Positions 33,028 through 48,664 of a DNA stretch of 64,000 nucleotides are shown here, piece after piece; the stretch's first letter is position 1; every line of letters begins with the position of its first letter. Origin of the DNA: Alteribacillus persepolensis (GTDB taxonomy: Bacteria > Bacillota > Bacilli > Bacillales > Marinococcaceae); the NCBI RefSeq assembly GCF_900099605.1, contig NZ_FNDK01000019.1, forward strand, positions 1 through 64,000, written 5' to 3'. The position numbers and the translations under genes are program-made. Under the pieces are notes generated by a model. That model was given only the letters and a program-made list of their open reading frames with translations, ran no database searches and was not told where the DNA came from.

Positions 33028-33525
33028 CGTATTCCCCTCCGCGTCCTATATTGATCCTTTATTTTTTGTGCATAGTAAAAACGGATAGAGTAAAAAGAAA
33101 AACTGTCCAATACGCGGAAAACAAGTTCTTCTTTTATGATATCCCGCTTTTTCTCACTGTTGTTTCTATCTATCAGGCATAAAAAGACAGGATATTGGTT
33201 TTAATTTATACGTATTCATTCGTTTCAATAGGCGTTCCCTGTCCGCCTTCGAAACGGGCGCCCAATCTGCCGTCCCGTCTTTTTGGAGATGAAGCTGCCT
33301 GTATGGTTGTTGTCCATTCCATCCATTTCATGTTGTCGTTACATATTGGTTTTTGTTACTGTTTTTTATTACATAGACATAACGACATCGACATTCCCAC
33401 TTCACTTCTGTATCAAACGTGCAGGCTCCACACAGAATTAACCACGCTGCTCCACTTGCCTTCTTATTAACATTTTCACCTAAGACAAGAGAGGAATACA
33501 TGGAAGATGAAGGGGAAAGCAGCTG
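33028..33525. other. Intergenic, no gene seen
   Basis: About 500 bases upstream of murAA. A short plus-strand frame near 33195 has no ribosome site or family resemblance. The murAA promoter must lie here but was not identified. A GC-richer patch near 33230-33310 may be repeat debris. Confidence 0.35.
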
Positions 33526-33756
33526 CTAAAACAAATAACGCAGCATCAGTGACTTTTCTAAATAATCGAGGAAAAATGAGCTCACGAGGTAACTGATGGC
33601 AATTGTAACGAACACCATCAGCACTTTCGCTTTTGCCCCCTCTGGATTTCGGACAAACACATCAAATCGAAACGTCTGTAAACTCCACCAGACGACAACC
33701 AAACATCCAAGGTTGACCATGATATGTAATAAAGCTTCCTGTCCGTCAGGGTGCAT
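33526..33756 (-). CDS. ywzB: DUF1146 membrane protein YwzB-like
   Basis: A 76-residue membrane protein with two transmembrane helices (LLHIMVNLGCLVVVWWSLQTF and KVLMVFVTIAISYLVSSFFLDYL), the layout of the DUF1146/YwzB family. YwzB sits between murAA and the atp operon in many Bacillaceae. Function is unknown. ATG at 33754-33756 lies 8 bases after AGGAG; an upstream TTG is less likely. Confidence 0.85.
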   Translation of the reverse strand: MHPDGQEALLHIMVNLGCLVVVWWSLQTFRFDVFVRNPEGAKAKVLMVFVTIAISYLVSSFFLDYLEKSLMLRYLF

Positions 33757-34457
33757 ATGCAAAACTCCTTATCTTCACCCTTTTCACAATCCGACGTTAT
33801 CATAGAGCATTTTCTGCGAATTGAGAAGGGTCCATGTGCCCAAGTACATGGTTTGTGACATCCCAACTTACTATTTTAAAACGTTGACGTATGATTGGCT
33901 ACAAGAAAGCTTCAATATTAAATAATTTGTAAAGAATCGTAATGAAATGTACACAGTTTATGCGTACCACTATTTTATGATAAATAAACAACAGAACGTG
34001 TCGAAATGTAAATGTTTTTACAATTTTATTACAATCGAGAATATCGTTGGATAAATGACTGGGAAAGATGTACTATAACTTGATCAAATATTATAACAAA
34101 AGGTATTCTTTTTGACCTGTTTTCGGATATTATGTTAAAAAGCCTTGGCACCATGAAAGAAGGAGATTCGGCTAAGAATGCGGAGCTTCTTGAAAAGACT
34201 TCTTTTGTACTCACCACGCGTCCTGTGAAGGCATGTCCTCTGCGCAGCACAGCACCATCACCTCTCTTGTCGACGAGCATATACTCTGTCACAGTGATGA
34301 ACAGCTTGACATTATAGGCACGTGCGCAGCTTATGCTTGTGTTAGATAAGATGAACGTTAGAAAAACTCGGCTGGTCGCCGAGTTCTTATGGCGGAAGCT
34401 GCAGTTTTTCTTGTACGTTCATCCTTTAACAAAAGCAATGCCCTTTCTTAACGTGTA
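33757..34457. repeat. Long intergenic gap with a degenerate dispersed repeat
   Basis: About 700 bases between ywzB and the atp terminator. Positions 34153-34245 resemble 58088-58180: both have GAAAGAAGGA, ATTCGGCTA, then CTTCTT, ACTTCT and CCTGTG in the same order. At 34365-34385 a hairpin AACTCGGC/GCCGAGTT follows. No gene is supported; a plus-strand frame at 34132 lies in the repeat. Confidence 0.5.
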
Positions 34458-34502
34458 AAAAAGCTGCTCTGAAGCGTAGAGTTAGCTTCAGAACAGCTTT
34501 TA
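34458..34502 (-). terminator. Terminator of the atp operon
   Basis: A long stem (AAAAGCTGCTCTGAAGC with its complement, one mismatch) with T runs on both sides, 9 bases past the atpC stop. Confidence 0.9.
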
Positions 34503-34510
34503 CTGGTGCA

Positions 34511-34924
<414 letters not shown>

Positions 34925-34934
34925 TTAATAGCAT

Positions 34935-36368
<1,434 letters not shown>

Positions 36369-36398
36369 CTAAATCCTGCCAAGTTCATTTCGTTACAT

Positions 36399-37265
<867 letters not shown>

Positions 37266-37369
37266 TCACCACCTTCTCCGTAAGGACACAAAGGTTGAGG
37301 CGTGTTTAAAAAGGAGAAGCACCAGCTGGACGGCTCGTCTCTCCTTTTCTATACGCCTTCCTAACACAT

Positions 37370-38884
<1,515 letters not shown>

Positions 38885-38896
38885 TCACCCCTATCT

Positions 38897-39951
<1,055 letters not shown>

Positions 39952-40020
39952 TCATACAAAAGGAATGGCGAAGTCTTCATTTAACCTTCGCCATACTTGT
40001 TACTGCTGAAGACAGATTGA

Positions 40021-40248
<228 letters not shown>

Positions 40249-40294
40249 TTAGTATAATTAAGTATAATGAAGTATCAAAGTGAATACTTATTCC

Positions 40295-41029
<735 letters not shown>

Positions 41030-41051
41030 TCACCCCTTTACAAATAATCTG

Positions 41052-41447
41052 TCAGATGCTGTCCCCTCGCCTCCTTGCTTGTCCTGTTAAGCTGAAAAAC
41101 AATGACGATATAAAGATGATGACATATGGTGTAACAAATCCAGCAACAAGCCCAGCAATGTGAAAGTTTTCAGGGAAGCGGATAAACAGTACGGCAACCA
41201 GCGCACCCGCTGCAAATCGCGACAGCATTCCAAACGTAAACTTCCGCTTGGCTTTACCGTTTGCTTCATCGAACTTTTTCACTTCTCGGTACATGCTCCA
41301 CAAATTAAAAAGTCCAATCAGCGTTCCCGTCCCCAGGCTGAAAAAGGTCTTTTCATAGGGCAGCACCGCCCACCCAAGAACGTACAAGCACATTGCCGTG
41401 AAAGAAAATAGGACATAACGTTTAACATTGGCCTCAAAGATTTTCAC
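41052..41447 (-). CDS. atpI: ATP synthase protein I
   Basis: A 131-residue membrane protein with about four hydrophobic segments (VLFSFTAMCLYVLGWAVL, FSLGTGTLIGLFNLWSMYREV, FTFGMLSRFAAGALVAVLFIRF, GLVAGFVTPYVIIFISSLFF). AtpI assists c-ring assembly or Mg2+ uptake in other bacteria. GTG start overlaps the atpZ stop, so translation is coupled. Confidence 0.88.
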   Translation of the reverse strand: MKIFEANVKRYVLFSFTAMCLYVLGWAVLPYEKTFFSLGTGTLIGLFNLWSMYREVKKFDEANGKAKRKFTFGMLSRFAAGALVAVLFIRFPENFHIAGLVAGFVTPYVIIFISSLFFSLTGQARRRGDSI

Positions 41448-41677
41448 TCTTGATCGTCTCCTAAATATTTACCGAGCAGACGGACTAGTCCGTACACTCC
41501 ACCGGCAAGTCCGGCAAGTAAACCGACAATCAAAAGAAAAGGTGCCGTCCCAAACTGCGCATCTAACCATCGCCCACTGAAAATCCCAATGAGAACTGGT
41601 CCGACTAAATACGACAAAACCGCTGATGTTAATGCCATCGTCTGAAACGACTTTGGAGGTTTGTTGTCTTTGGCCAT
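41444..41677 (-). CDS. atpZ: AtpZ/AtpI-family protein, first gene of the atp operon
   Basis: A 77-residue membrane protein with two transmembrane helices (MALTSAVLSYLVGPVLIGIFSGRWLD and PFLLIVGLLAGLAGGVYGLVRLL). This is the AtpZ family found before atpI in alkaliphilic and halophilic bacilli, where it has been linked to Mg2+/Ca2+ transport with AtpI. ATG at 41675-41677 follows GGAGG; the open frame continues 23 codons upstream without a site. Confidence 0.85.
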   Translation of the reverse strand: MAKDNKPPKSFQTMALTSAVLSYLVGPVLIGIFSGRWLDAQFGTAPFLLIVGLLAGLAGGVYGLVRLLGKYLGDDQE

Positions 41678-41838
41678 GTCCGCCTCCATTCGCAATGTTT
41701 TGGGTAAGATGTGATGGGGTATAGAAAATATCACACGATGAAGCAACCCTATTTTATCAAGCAGGATGTACAGCCATTAAACCCCTAGCAGAAAATGTAA
41801 CGTGTTAAATATGTAAACCCTCTCACATTCCCTTTGTA

Positions 41839-41867
41839 ATCGTACAATAGCCAACCCTTTATGTCAA
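41839..41867 (-). promoter_or_regulatory. Sigma-A promoter of the atp operon
   Basis: Minus strand TTGACA (41862-41867), 17 bases, TACGAT (41839-41844). The -35 is perfect; the -10 matches 4 of 6. Transcription would begin near 41832, about 155 bases before atpZ. Confidence 0.65.
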
Positions 41868-42249
41868 TGTGTTACACAAGAAAAATGCCTTGTCATATAA
41901 GGGTTCTGCGGCTTTCAAATGTGACTATTGCGTGACAATTTTTTCAACTTTCCAGATAATTATAAGTTGTGTATTATTTTAGCAAAAACATGTCGAATAC
42001 TTCTAATATACATATGTCGTTTTTTCGTTTACATGCACATTTTTGCAGAACACCCAACCACTTTGTTCGGTTACAACTCTATCGGCGCATGCTTGCTGTA
42101 AACACAGCCTGTCTCTTTTGCACCTAGAAGTTGTGTCTGAATAGCGTGATGCTTGTGCAAACATCAGCATTTGCCTCCTGCTGTGCCAGCAGTCGTTACT
42201 ATATCACGTATGGAGCGGACAACGTTTACCGCAGACGAGGAGGAAGAAG
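41868..42249. other. Intergenic upstream of the atp operon
   Basis: AT-rich to about 42050, then leading into the repeat cluster. No gene seen. Confidence 0.35.
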
Positions 42250-42323
42250 CCTGCGGGGCGTCGGCTAAGACCAGCCACATCGTGTGGCTGACGCCGACAC
42301 TAGCAAGGTCCTGTGCGTCGAAG
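42250..42323. repeat. Dispersed repeat B, left-type copy
   Basis: About 85% identical by eye to 46994-47066. Both contain nested inverted repeats: GTCGGC/GCCGAC outside and CCAGCC/TGGCTG-type inside, so the RNA would fold into a long hairpin. Non-coding. Confidence 0.7.
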
Positions 42324-42423
42324 CAAGAGCTGAAGCATTGTCCGCGGCAGGCGAGCCTGAAGAGCCATTCATACGAGAGGGTCTACGTTCATCCAAACAA
42401 CAAACCTTATAGAACCGAAAAAA

Positions 42424-42466
42424 GGGCTGTCAAAAGGTCATTATGCATGACCTTTTGATACAGCCC
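42424..42466 (-). terminator. Terminator of the Vpr-like protease gene
   Basis: An 18-bp stem (GGGCTGTCAAAAGGTCAT and complement) with a two-base bulge and T6 on the minus strand. It lies 125 bases past the protease stop, separated from it by a repeat copy. Confidence 0.8.
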
Positions 42467-42467
42467 T

Positions 42468-42546
42468 ATTATTTGTTTATCACAGGAATTTCTATCGTTA
42501 CTCCGTAAACATACGTTACGTTCCGCGGGCACAGGGGCTTCAGCTG
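42468..42546 (-). repeat. Dispersed repeat B, right-type copy, inverted
   Basis: Reverse complement of 47113-47188 with about 88% identity by eye. Shared blocks include AACGATAGAAATTCC, GATAAACAAATAAT and CCCGCGGAACG. In both places one border abuts a terminator hairpin, but the hairpin sequences differ. Confidence 0.75.
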
Positions 42547-42590
42547 TGAAAAACTTTTATTGTGTCGTTCCGATACGCGTTTTTCCCGCT

Positions 42591-44879
42591 TTACCTTTTT
42601 GACCGTTTCTCATCGATTTGTTTTTGCTCTAAACGTATCATCGTTTCTAATACCTCTTCCTTGCTGCCAGCTTTGGCATAAACGACGGCTCTGTATGTCC
42701 CTTCAGGAACACCGATATCATCTGCTGCTAACTTTTGTTCGTATAATCCAGGCTTAATTGCTTTATTTTGGTCCAAGATGCCGACAAACGCATACGTATC
42801 TGGATCATATAGAGCAATTTCCAACTCTTCGGCCCCGCCAGGCATATACACTTCGTATTGGTATCCTTTGTTTGTGCCAAGAGGCTGCAAATCAAAGGCA
42901 CCGATACGCGGATAATCCGGCTCATTAATAAACAACAAATACGGCAGGCGGATTGCTTCATTACCACCTTCGATAGTCAATGCGCCGTCCAGCTGATTAT
43001 AATCAACGGCTGCTGGCTCCACTCTCAGTCGAACAGTGACAGCTTTTTTCTGTCCTGGCTTGACTCTTACCTGTCTCGGCAGTTCCCATTTGAGCCCTAA
43101 AAATGGTGTAGAATCTGTCGTAAAGGAGTACGTTTTGACCTTCTTTGAATGGTTCTCCAATACAATTGTTTCTTCGTGCAGCTGCTCTCTCTCTCCTAGC
43201 GACCACACTCCAAAAGAAAGTGTCCCCGGATACGCAAGAGTGTCGGTGCGAATAGCTTTTGTCATATCGACACGTCCTGCTCCCTGCACAAATGGCGGGT
43301 ACTCATTATCACTGTCGTCGGTTAGCGCTACAGCTGTATTCATTAAAGCTGCTTTGATTTGTTCTGCTCCCCATTCCGGCTTTGCTTGTTTTAAGAGCGC
43401 TGCCGCTCCGGCAATATGCGGAGCTGCCATGCTTGTTCCATTTAAGGCCAGATATCCGTTTGGCACCGTACTATCAATGTCTACTCCTGGTGCGACGACA
43501 TCTGGTTTTATTTTCCACGAGCGAGCTACCGGCCCTCTTGAGCTGAAAAAAGCCATATGATCGGTTTCTTCTTCAAGCACGGTACGCAGCACCGTTGTTT
43601 TTGCATCCTCTTGTTCTTGAATGGCTTTATGCAGCGCCTCCCCATCTTCTCTAGTTATCGTTACTGCTGGAATGGGCTGTACTTCTTCGGTGGCAGCAGC
43701 AAAAGCGCCAGCAACGTTATTATAAATAATAATGGCATCTGCACCGGCTTTACGAGCATTCACGATTTTGCGAATAAGTGGAATCCCGCCTCGTTCAATG
43801 AGAACGGCTTTCCCTCTTACGTTTTCTAAATCCTCTGTCATACCGAGCCCTCCATCTACCAATGGAATATCACGCCGAAACTGCCATGGAGCAGTACCTT
43901 GTACGGACTGGATGGAAATCGAGAGCTCTGGTTTGCGAAATAATGTTAATTTGGGCATCTTCAGCGGTGGAATCGAGGCTCCGACTGAAATAGCCTTATC
44001 AGCAGTTCCAGGAGAGCCAACACTCCACATCGCCGGGCCGCTGTTCCCGCTAGACGTAACAGCTACAATCCCTTTCTCTGCCGCCTTGTCCAGCGCCTCG
44101 CTCGTCGGCCAATCCGGGCCGTTAATGGGACTTCCGAGTGAGAGGTTCAGCACATCTACTTCGTCTTCAATTGCTTTATCAATGGCTGCCAGGATTTGTT
44201 CTGTGGACCCTTGCCCTGCCGGCCCAAGCGCACGATACATATAGATATCTGCCTCCGGTGCTACGCCTCTTACTGCGCCATTTGCCGCGATAATTCCTGC
44301 CACATGTGTTCCGTGCACTGTCCCTTGACCATTTTTATCTTTTCCCTCTAACGGATCATCGTCTTTATCAACGAAATCATACCCTCCTTTGTAGTTTCGG
44401 GATAAATCCGGATGATGGTAATCAATGCCGGTATCAATAATTCCAACTTTTATTCCTTTGCCAGTAAGAGCAACACCATTTTTATCGAGTTTGCCGCGGA
44501 TGGCTTCTGCACCAATAAACGGCACACTGTCTTTTAACGATGAAGTATACGACACAGAAGGATCTGCTCGTTTGACTCCTTCAAAACCAGTCAATACTTG
44601 CAATTGGGTGGATGTTGCTTGTACCGCAAATCCCCTAAATCCGTTGTTATACGTATGAACAATCTCTATTTCTGGAAGCTGGGAAGTTAACCTTGCCTCT
44701 ACCTCTGCTAATGCCATGTCATCTTCCACTGCAATAATCGCTTCGATATACTCTTGTTTGGCCACTGCGGTTTTATTTATAAACGTAAACCATGATGCAC
44801 TGCATATCATCATGGAAAGGAGGATGATTACCCACTGCTTGCCGCCTAACTTGCCCCTCCTTTTGCAATCAATCTTCAT
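42591..44879 (-). CDS. vpr: Vpr-like extracellular serine protease with PA domain
   Basis: A secreted S8 subtilase of 762 residues. N-terminal signal/anchor (WVIILLSMMICSASWFTFI), an I9-type propeptide (about 40-110), then the catalytic domain: Asp in IIDTGIDYHHPDL, His in VHGTHVAGI, Asn in SSGNSGP, Ser in LNGTSMAAPHIAG. A PA domain is inserted before the Ser motif (about 330-460, KAVLIERGGIPLIRKIVNARKAGADAIIIYNN), as in Vpr. A C-terminal Fn3-like region follows. It has no SLH domains, so it should be released, unlike the protease at 10996. ATG at 44877-44879 follows CAGGAGG; a 64-codon upstream open frame lacks a site. It is flanked by repeats on both sides. Confidence 0.92.
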   Translation of the reverse strand: MKIDCKRRGKLGGKQWVIILLSMMICSASWFTFINKTAVAKQEYIEAIIAVEDDMALAEVEARLTSQLPEIEIVHTYNNGFRGFAVQATSTQLQVLTGFEGVKRADPSVSYTSSLKDSVPFIGAEAIRGKLDKNGVALTGKGIKVGIIDTGIDYHHPDLSRNYKGGYDFVDKDDDPLEGKDKNGQGTVHGTHVAGIIAANGAVRGVAPEADIYMYRALGPAGQGSTEQILAAIDKAIEDEVDVLNLSLGSPINGPDWPTSEALDKAAEKGIVAVTSSGNSGPAMWSVGSPGTADKAISVGASIPPLKMPKLTLFRKPELSISIQSVQGTAPWQFRRDIPLVDGGLGMTEDLENVRGKAVLIERGGIPLIRKIVNARKAGADAIIIYNNVAGAFAAATEEVQPIPAVTITREDGEALHKAIQEQEDAKTTVLRTVLEEETDHMAFFSSRGPVARSWKIKPDVVAPGVDIDSTVPNGYLALNGTSMAAPHIAGAAALLKQAKPEWGAEQIKAALMNTAVALTDDSDNEYPPFVQGAGRVDMTKAIRTDTLAYPGTLSFGVWSLGEREQLHEETIVLENHSKKVKTYSFTTDSTPFLGLKWELPRQVRVKPGQKKAVTVRLRVEPAAVDYNQLDGALTIEGGNEAIRLPYLLFINEPDYPRIGAFDLQPLGTNKGYQYEVYMPGGAEELEIALYDPDTYAFVGILDQNKAIKPGLYEQKLAADDIGVPEGTYRAVVYAKAGSKEEVLETMIRLEQKQIDEKRSKR

Positions 44880-45577
44880 CGTTTTCCTCCTGTCCCCTTG
44901 CCATACTCGGTTTTTCTTCTCCTTATCATGCGGCAGACAGATCTTATTTATGCGATTTAGGCAATTGGAAGATACAAACAACTGCATTATTATTTCAGTA
45001 AAATATCTTAATAACACAGATGTCCTCAACTGACTGCAACAGAAAAAATATCTCCACAGCAACTTTCGCATAACTAGTTCTAATGACCTATTTTAACAAT
45101 TATCTAAATATTATGTTTTTTATTCTTCCGTTTATAAAAGATAACAAAAAGCGTGAATAGTCTGAAAAAAGGCGGTTTGACTACGGTTATGGAACTTTTA
45201 CTACGTACGGCCCCAGCTGCTATGGGCAGTTTAGAAACCACCTCCTGCAGCAGACACATCCTGCTTGCAGCAAGATTGAGCCGGGTCACGTTGTATGGTT
45301 GAGTGCTTGAGCGAGACGAGATAAATGAACCCAGCACAAATGTCAGGGTGAATACATGTATGCTTGTTATCTATGACCTGGTTGATCGCAATCAACGGAG
45401 ACGCCTTCGGGAAAAGCAGCAGCTGACGTGCTGCCCGCGGCAAGCGAACCTGCCAAGCGGCCCAACCAGAAATGCAATTATCCCCATCAACCTTTAAAAA
45501 TTCGTCTCGTCGCCGAGTCTTTGGTAAATACACCGGACGTAGAACCAAAAACTCCAACCTTTATTCTTTTTTGCGCA
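44880..45577. repeat. Intergenic with degenerate repeat C
   Basis: About 700 bases without a gene. Positions 45362-45460 resemble 46659-46745 (GCTTRTTRTCTATG, then GGTTRATSGCRATYA, then CCGCGGCAAGCGARCC-type blocks). The rest is AT-rich. A short minus-strand frame near 45231 is judged spurious. Confidence 0.45.
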
Positions 45578-45585
45578 CAAAAAAA

Positions 45586-45611
45586 CTTCAGACAGCATCT
45601 GCCGTCTGAAG
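45586..45611 (-). terminator. Terminator of upp
   Basis: An 8-bp stem (CTTCAGAC/GTCTGAAG) with T7 on the minus strand, 16 bases past the upp stop. Confidence 0.88.
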
Positions 45612-45627
45612 CCAAATCGATATCTTA

Positions 45628-46257
45628 TTATTTTGTGCCAAACAAACGGTCACCAGCGTCACCGAGGCCCGGCACAATGTAGCCTTTTTCATTTAGCTTT
45701 TCATCAAGAGAAGCTAGGTAGATATCAATGTCAGGATGAGCTTCGTGTACGATTTCTACCCCTTCCGGTGCAGCGATAAGACACATCAGCTTAATATTAG
45801 TGGCACCGCGTTTTTTCAAGCTGGTAATCGCTTCTGCAGCGGAACCGCCTGTCGCAAGCATTGGATCGACGACAATAAATTCACGCTCTGCCACATCGCT
45901 TGGAAGCTTCACGTAATATTCTACTGGCTTCAGCGTCTCTGGGTCTCTATACAAACCAACGTGCCCTACTTTGGCAGCGGGAATAAGCCGCAAAATACCA
46001 TCGGACATGCCCAGACCGGCACGCAGTATCGGAACAATACCTAACTTTTTACCAGCAAGCGTGTGAGATTTAGCCGGACCAACCGGCGTTTCTACTGTTA
46101 CTTCTTGCAGCTGCAAGTGTCTCGTGATTTCAAAAGCCATCAATGTAGAAACTTCATCAACGAGCTCACGAAACTCTTTTGTACCTGTCGACACGTCTCG
46201 AATAAATGTTAACTTATGTTGAATGAGAGGATGATCTAATACATGTACTTTCCCCAT
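45628..46257 (-). CDS. upp: Uracil phosphoribosyltransferase
   Basis: Salvage of uracil: uracil plus PRPP gives UMP, in the cytosol. 209 residues. PRPP-binding loop [16 protein letters not shown], uracil-binding C-terminal [31 protein letters not shown]-terminal [18 protein letters not shown]. Normal length. Downstream of glyA as in B. subtilis, but separated by about 1 kb of repeat-containing DNA. Confidence 0.97.
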   Translation of the reverse strand: MGKVHVLDHPLIQHKLTFIRDVSTGTKEFRELVDEVSTLMAFEITRHLQLQEVTVETPVGPAKSHTLAGKKLGIVPILRAGLGMSDGILRLIPAAKVGHVGLYRDPETLKPVEYYVKLPSDVAEREFIVVDPMLATGGSAAEAITSLKKRGATNIKLMCLIAAPEGVEIVHEAHPDIDIYLASLDEKLNEKGYIVPGLGDAGDRLFGTK

Positions 46258-46658
46258 ATAAGAAATCGGCTCCTTTATTCCGGGATTTATCCGGTAGAAT
46301 TTCTAATCCTGTATACGGACATGCTTTTTCCTATGAAATTGTACAGAAAAATAGGAACACCTTCAAGCACTAAAAAATAGCCCTACGATTCTGATTATTT
46401 TTGTATGGACACTATCTCATGCTTATCGTCTCTCTTTTGTCCGCGTTTACTCTTTATATGTTTCCCGGACAACGTCGTCTCATTCGTAAAAAAGACTTGG
46501 CTGGCGTCAAGTCTTTGGATGCAGATGGCGGGTTCATTGCATGTATATTGATTTCTTCCACATATAAACGACGTCCATCATTTACCCGTGCTAACACGTT
46601 ATCCTTTCCTATCAGCAAAAAGGGTTTTCATCCAAGTGCTGGAGTGAATAGATGGTTT
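46258..46658. other. Intergenic between upp and glyA, upp-proximal part
   Basis: No supported gene. A hairpin AAAGACTTG/CAAGTCTTT (46491-46516) looks like a solitary terminator and is similar in loop context (GGCTGGCG) to hairpins near 34365. A plus-strand frame at 46401 has no site. Confidence 0.35.
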
Positions 46659-46745
46659 GCTTATTGTCTATGTCCCGGTTAATGGCGATTAGATGAGATA
46701 AACAACAGCCGCGCTGCTCGCAGCAAGCGAGCCGGCAGAGCCATT
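46659..46745. repeat. Dispersed repeat C copy
   Basis: Related to 45362-45460, and its right end (GCGAGCC...GAGCCATTCAT) also occurs near 42350. Non-coding. Confidence 0.5.
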
Positions 46746-46833
46746 CATTCAGAAAAGGAAGAGGTGATCATAATCCCGGCAGCCTTTATGTTAGAAAAAA
46801 TGAAGGTATCACCTTTTTGGACCGAAGAAAACC

Positions 46834-46890
46834 CGAGCGAGCAGGCGCTTGCGCTGGACAATGAAAACGCCAAACTTTTATACGTTCTTC
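46834..46890 (+). repeat. Dispersed repeat A, right end
   Basis: Near-identical to 49446-49494 and to 58209-58263: GAGCGAGCAGG, then GCTTGCGC, then GAAAACGCCAAACTTTTATAC. Only the right terminal portion is clear here. Confidence 0.7.
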
Positions 46891-46993
46891 CCTTATAAAA
46901 AGAGACTGGGACAAATCTAAAACAGGTTACTCAAAAGCCAAACAATAAGATATGAAAGCATATTTTAAGCAAACGTCGTCAACATACGGAGAC

Positions 46994-47188
46994 TCCTGCG
47001 GGACGTCGGCTAAGACCAGCCGCATCGTGTGGCCAACGCCGACACCAGCACGTCCTGTGCGTTGAAGGACGTGCCGAAAATCCACGTGGTAAAGGCCTGT
47101 TCTTTACCAAGTCAGCTGAGGCTGTGCCCGCGGAACGCGGCGTATGTTGACGGAGCAACGATAGAAATTCCTTTGATAAACAAATAAT
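46994..47188 (+). repeat. Dispersed repeat B, fuller copy
   Basis: Carries both the left-type block (46994-47066, matching 42250-42323) and the right-type block (47113-47188, matching 42468-42546 inverted). Strong internal inverted repeats. It ends against the glyA terminator hairpin. Its shape suggests a small non-autonomous foldback element or a structured RNA gene; neither is proven. Confidence 0.65.
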
Positions 47189-47220
47189 CCGAACTGATTT
47201 TTAATAAATCAGTTCGGATT
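47186..47220 (-). terminator. Terminator of glyA
   Basis: A 15-bp perfect stem (AATCCGAACTGATTT and complement) with a 5-base loop, 43 bases past the glyA stop. Confidence 0.85.
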
Positions 47221-47262
47221 ATTATATAGTTCCTATACTTGTGTCGCAGCCTCTTTCAGCGT

Positions 47263-48504
47263 TTACAAGTATTCATACATTGGATACTGCTGGGTTAACG
47301 CATCGACACGTTCAGCAGCTACTTTTAATGATTCTTCGTGGTCGTGATTTTTCAATGTCAGTGCCATAATTGCTCCAATTTCATCCATTTCTTTCTCACC
47401 GAAACCACGGGATGTGACAGCAGCCGTACCAATACGGATACCACTTGTTACAAATGGACTTTCTGGATCAAATGGAATGGCATTTTTATTGGTTGTCAAT
47501 CCTACTTCATCCAGCGCTTTTTCGGCTACTTTTCCTGTAATTCCAAGGCTTTGCAAGTCAAGAAGCAGCAAGTGGTTGTCTGTTCCATCAGAAACAAGAT
47601 CAATGCCTTCTTTCTTTAATGCTTCTCCAAGACGCTTCGCATTTTTTACCACATTTTCTGCGTATGTTTTAAATTCATCTTGCAGCACTTCTCCAAATGA
47701 TACAGCTTTTGCGGCAATGACGTGCATTAATGGACCGCCTTGCAGCCCTGGAAAGACAGCTTTGTCGATTTTTTTCGCAAACTCTTCTTTACATAAAATC
47801 ATGCCGCCGCGAGGTCCGCGCAATGTTTTATGCGTCGTCGTTGTTACAAAATGCGCATGCAAAACAGGATTTTGGTGAACACCCGCAGCCACAAGACCAG
47901 CAATGTGTGCCATGTCTACCATGAGATAAGCTCCGACTTCATCAGCGATTTCGCGAAACTTTTTAAAGTCAATTTCGCGTGGATAAGCACTTGCACCCGC
48001 AACAATAAGTTTTGGCTGATGTTCTTTTGCTGCTTTTAATACTTCATCGTAATCAATGACTTGATCTTCTTTTGTTACGCCGTATTCCACGAAATTGTAC
48101 TGCACACCGCTGAAGTTAACCGGACTTCCATGTGTTAAGTGGCCGCCGTGAGATAAGTTCATTCCAAGAACCGTATCTCCTACATCCAGCGCGGTGAAAT
48201 AAACAGCCATGTTTGCCTGCGCACCAGAGTGCGGCTGTACGTTGACGTGTTCTGCACCAAAGATTTGCTTCGCACGATCGCGAGCAAGATCTTCTGCTGT
48301 GTCTACATGCTCACATCCTCCATAATAGCGGCGGCCGGGATAACCTTCGGCGTATTTATTCGTTAAAACAGAACCTTGTGCTTCCATGACAGCGCGGCTG
48401 ACAAAGTTTTCAGAAGCAATAAGTTCAATTTTATCGCGTTGGCGGGAGAGTTCATCTTGTAAGGCTTGAAACACACTAGGGTCTTGATTTTTGATGGTTT
48501 CCAT
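47263..48504 (-). CDS. glyA: Serine hydroxymethyltransferase
   Basis: PLP enzyme converting serine and tetrahydrofolate to glycine and methylene-THF. 413 residues. PLP-lysine motif [15 protein letters not shown]-terminal [38 protein letters not shown]. The ATG at 48502-48504 gives the family N-terminus ([15 protein letters not shown]); AAAGGAG lies 12 bases upstream, a little far. The frame stays open 24 codons further 5'. Confidence 0.97.
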   Translation of the reverse strand: METIKNQDPSVFQALQDELSRQRDKIELIASENFVSRAVMEAQGSVLTNKYAEGYPGRRYYGGCEHVDTAEDLARDRAKQIFGAEHVNVQPHSGAQANMAVYFTALDVGDTVLGMNLSHGGHLTHGSPVNFSGVQYNFVEYGVTKEDQVIDYDEVLKAAKEHQPKLIVAGASAYPREIDFKKFREIADEVGAYLMVDMAHIAGLVAAGVHQNPVLHAHFVTTTTHKTLRGPRGGMILCKEEFAKKIDKAVFPGLQGGPLMHVIAAKAVSFGEVLQDEFKTYAENVVKNAKRLGEALKKEGIDLVSDGTDNHLLLLDLQSLGITGKVAEKALDEVGLTTNKNAIPFDPESPFVTSGIRIGTAAVTSRGFGEKEMDEIGAIMALTLKNHDHEESLKVAAERVDALTQQYPMYEYL

Positions 48505-48664
48505 AAAGATTGCGTACTCCTTTCTTTCCTTTGCATATCGGTGACTCATTCGTGTTTTAGTCGTTCCTTTTTGCATTCAATCGCTATTGTAACATGAAAA
48601 TGAGCTTTAAATCCGTATTTTATAATAAAAAAATGCAAAAATATTAAGTTTTTCATATGAAACA

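Noticed and set aside
33195-33470. Plus-strand 91-residue frame upstream of murAA
   Set aside because: No ribosome site and irregular composition; treated as non-coding.
46401-46682. Plus-strand 93-residue frame between upp and glyA
   Set aside because: Runs through a terminator-like hairpin and into repeat C; no family resemblance.
48505-48664. Possible glycine riboswitch or PurR box upstream of glyA
   Set aside because: The gap is short and AT-rich, and neither motif is recognisable.
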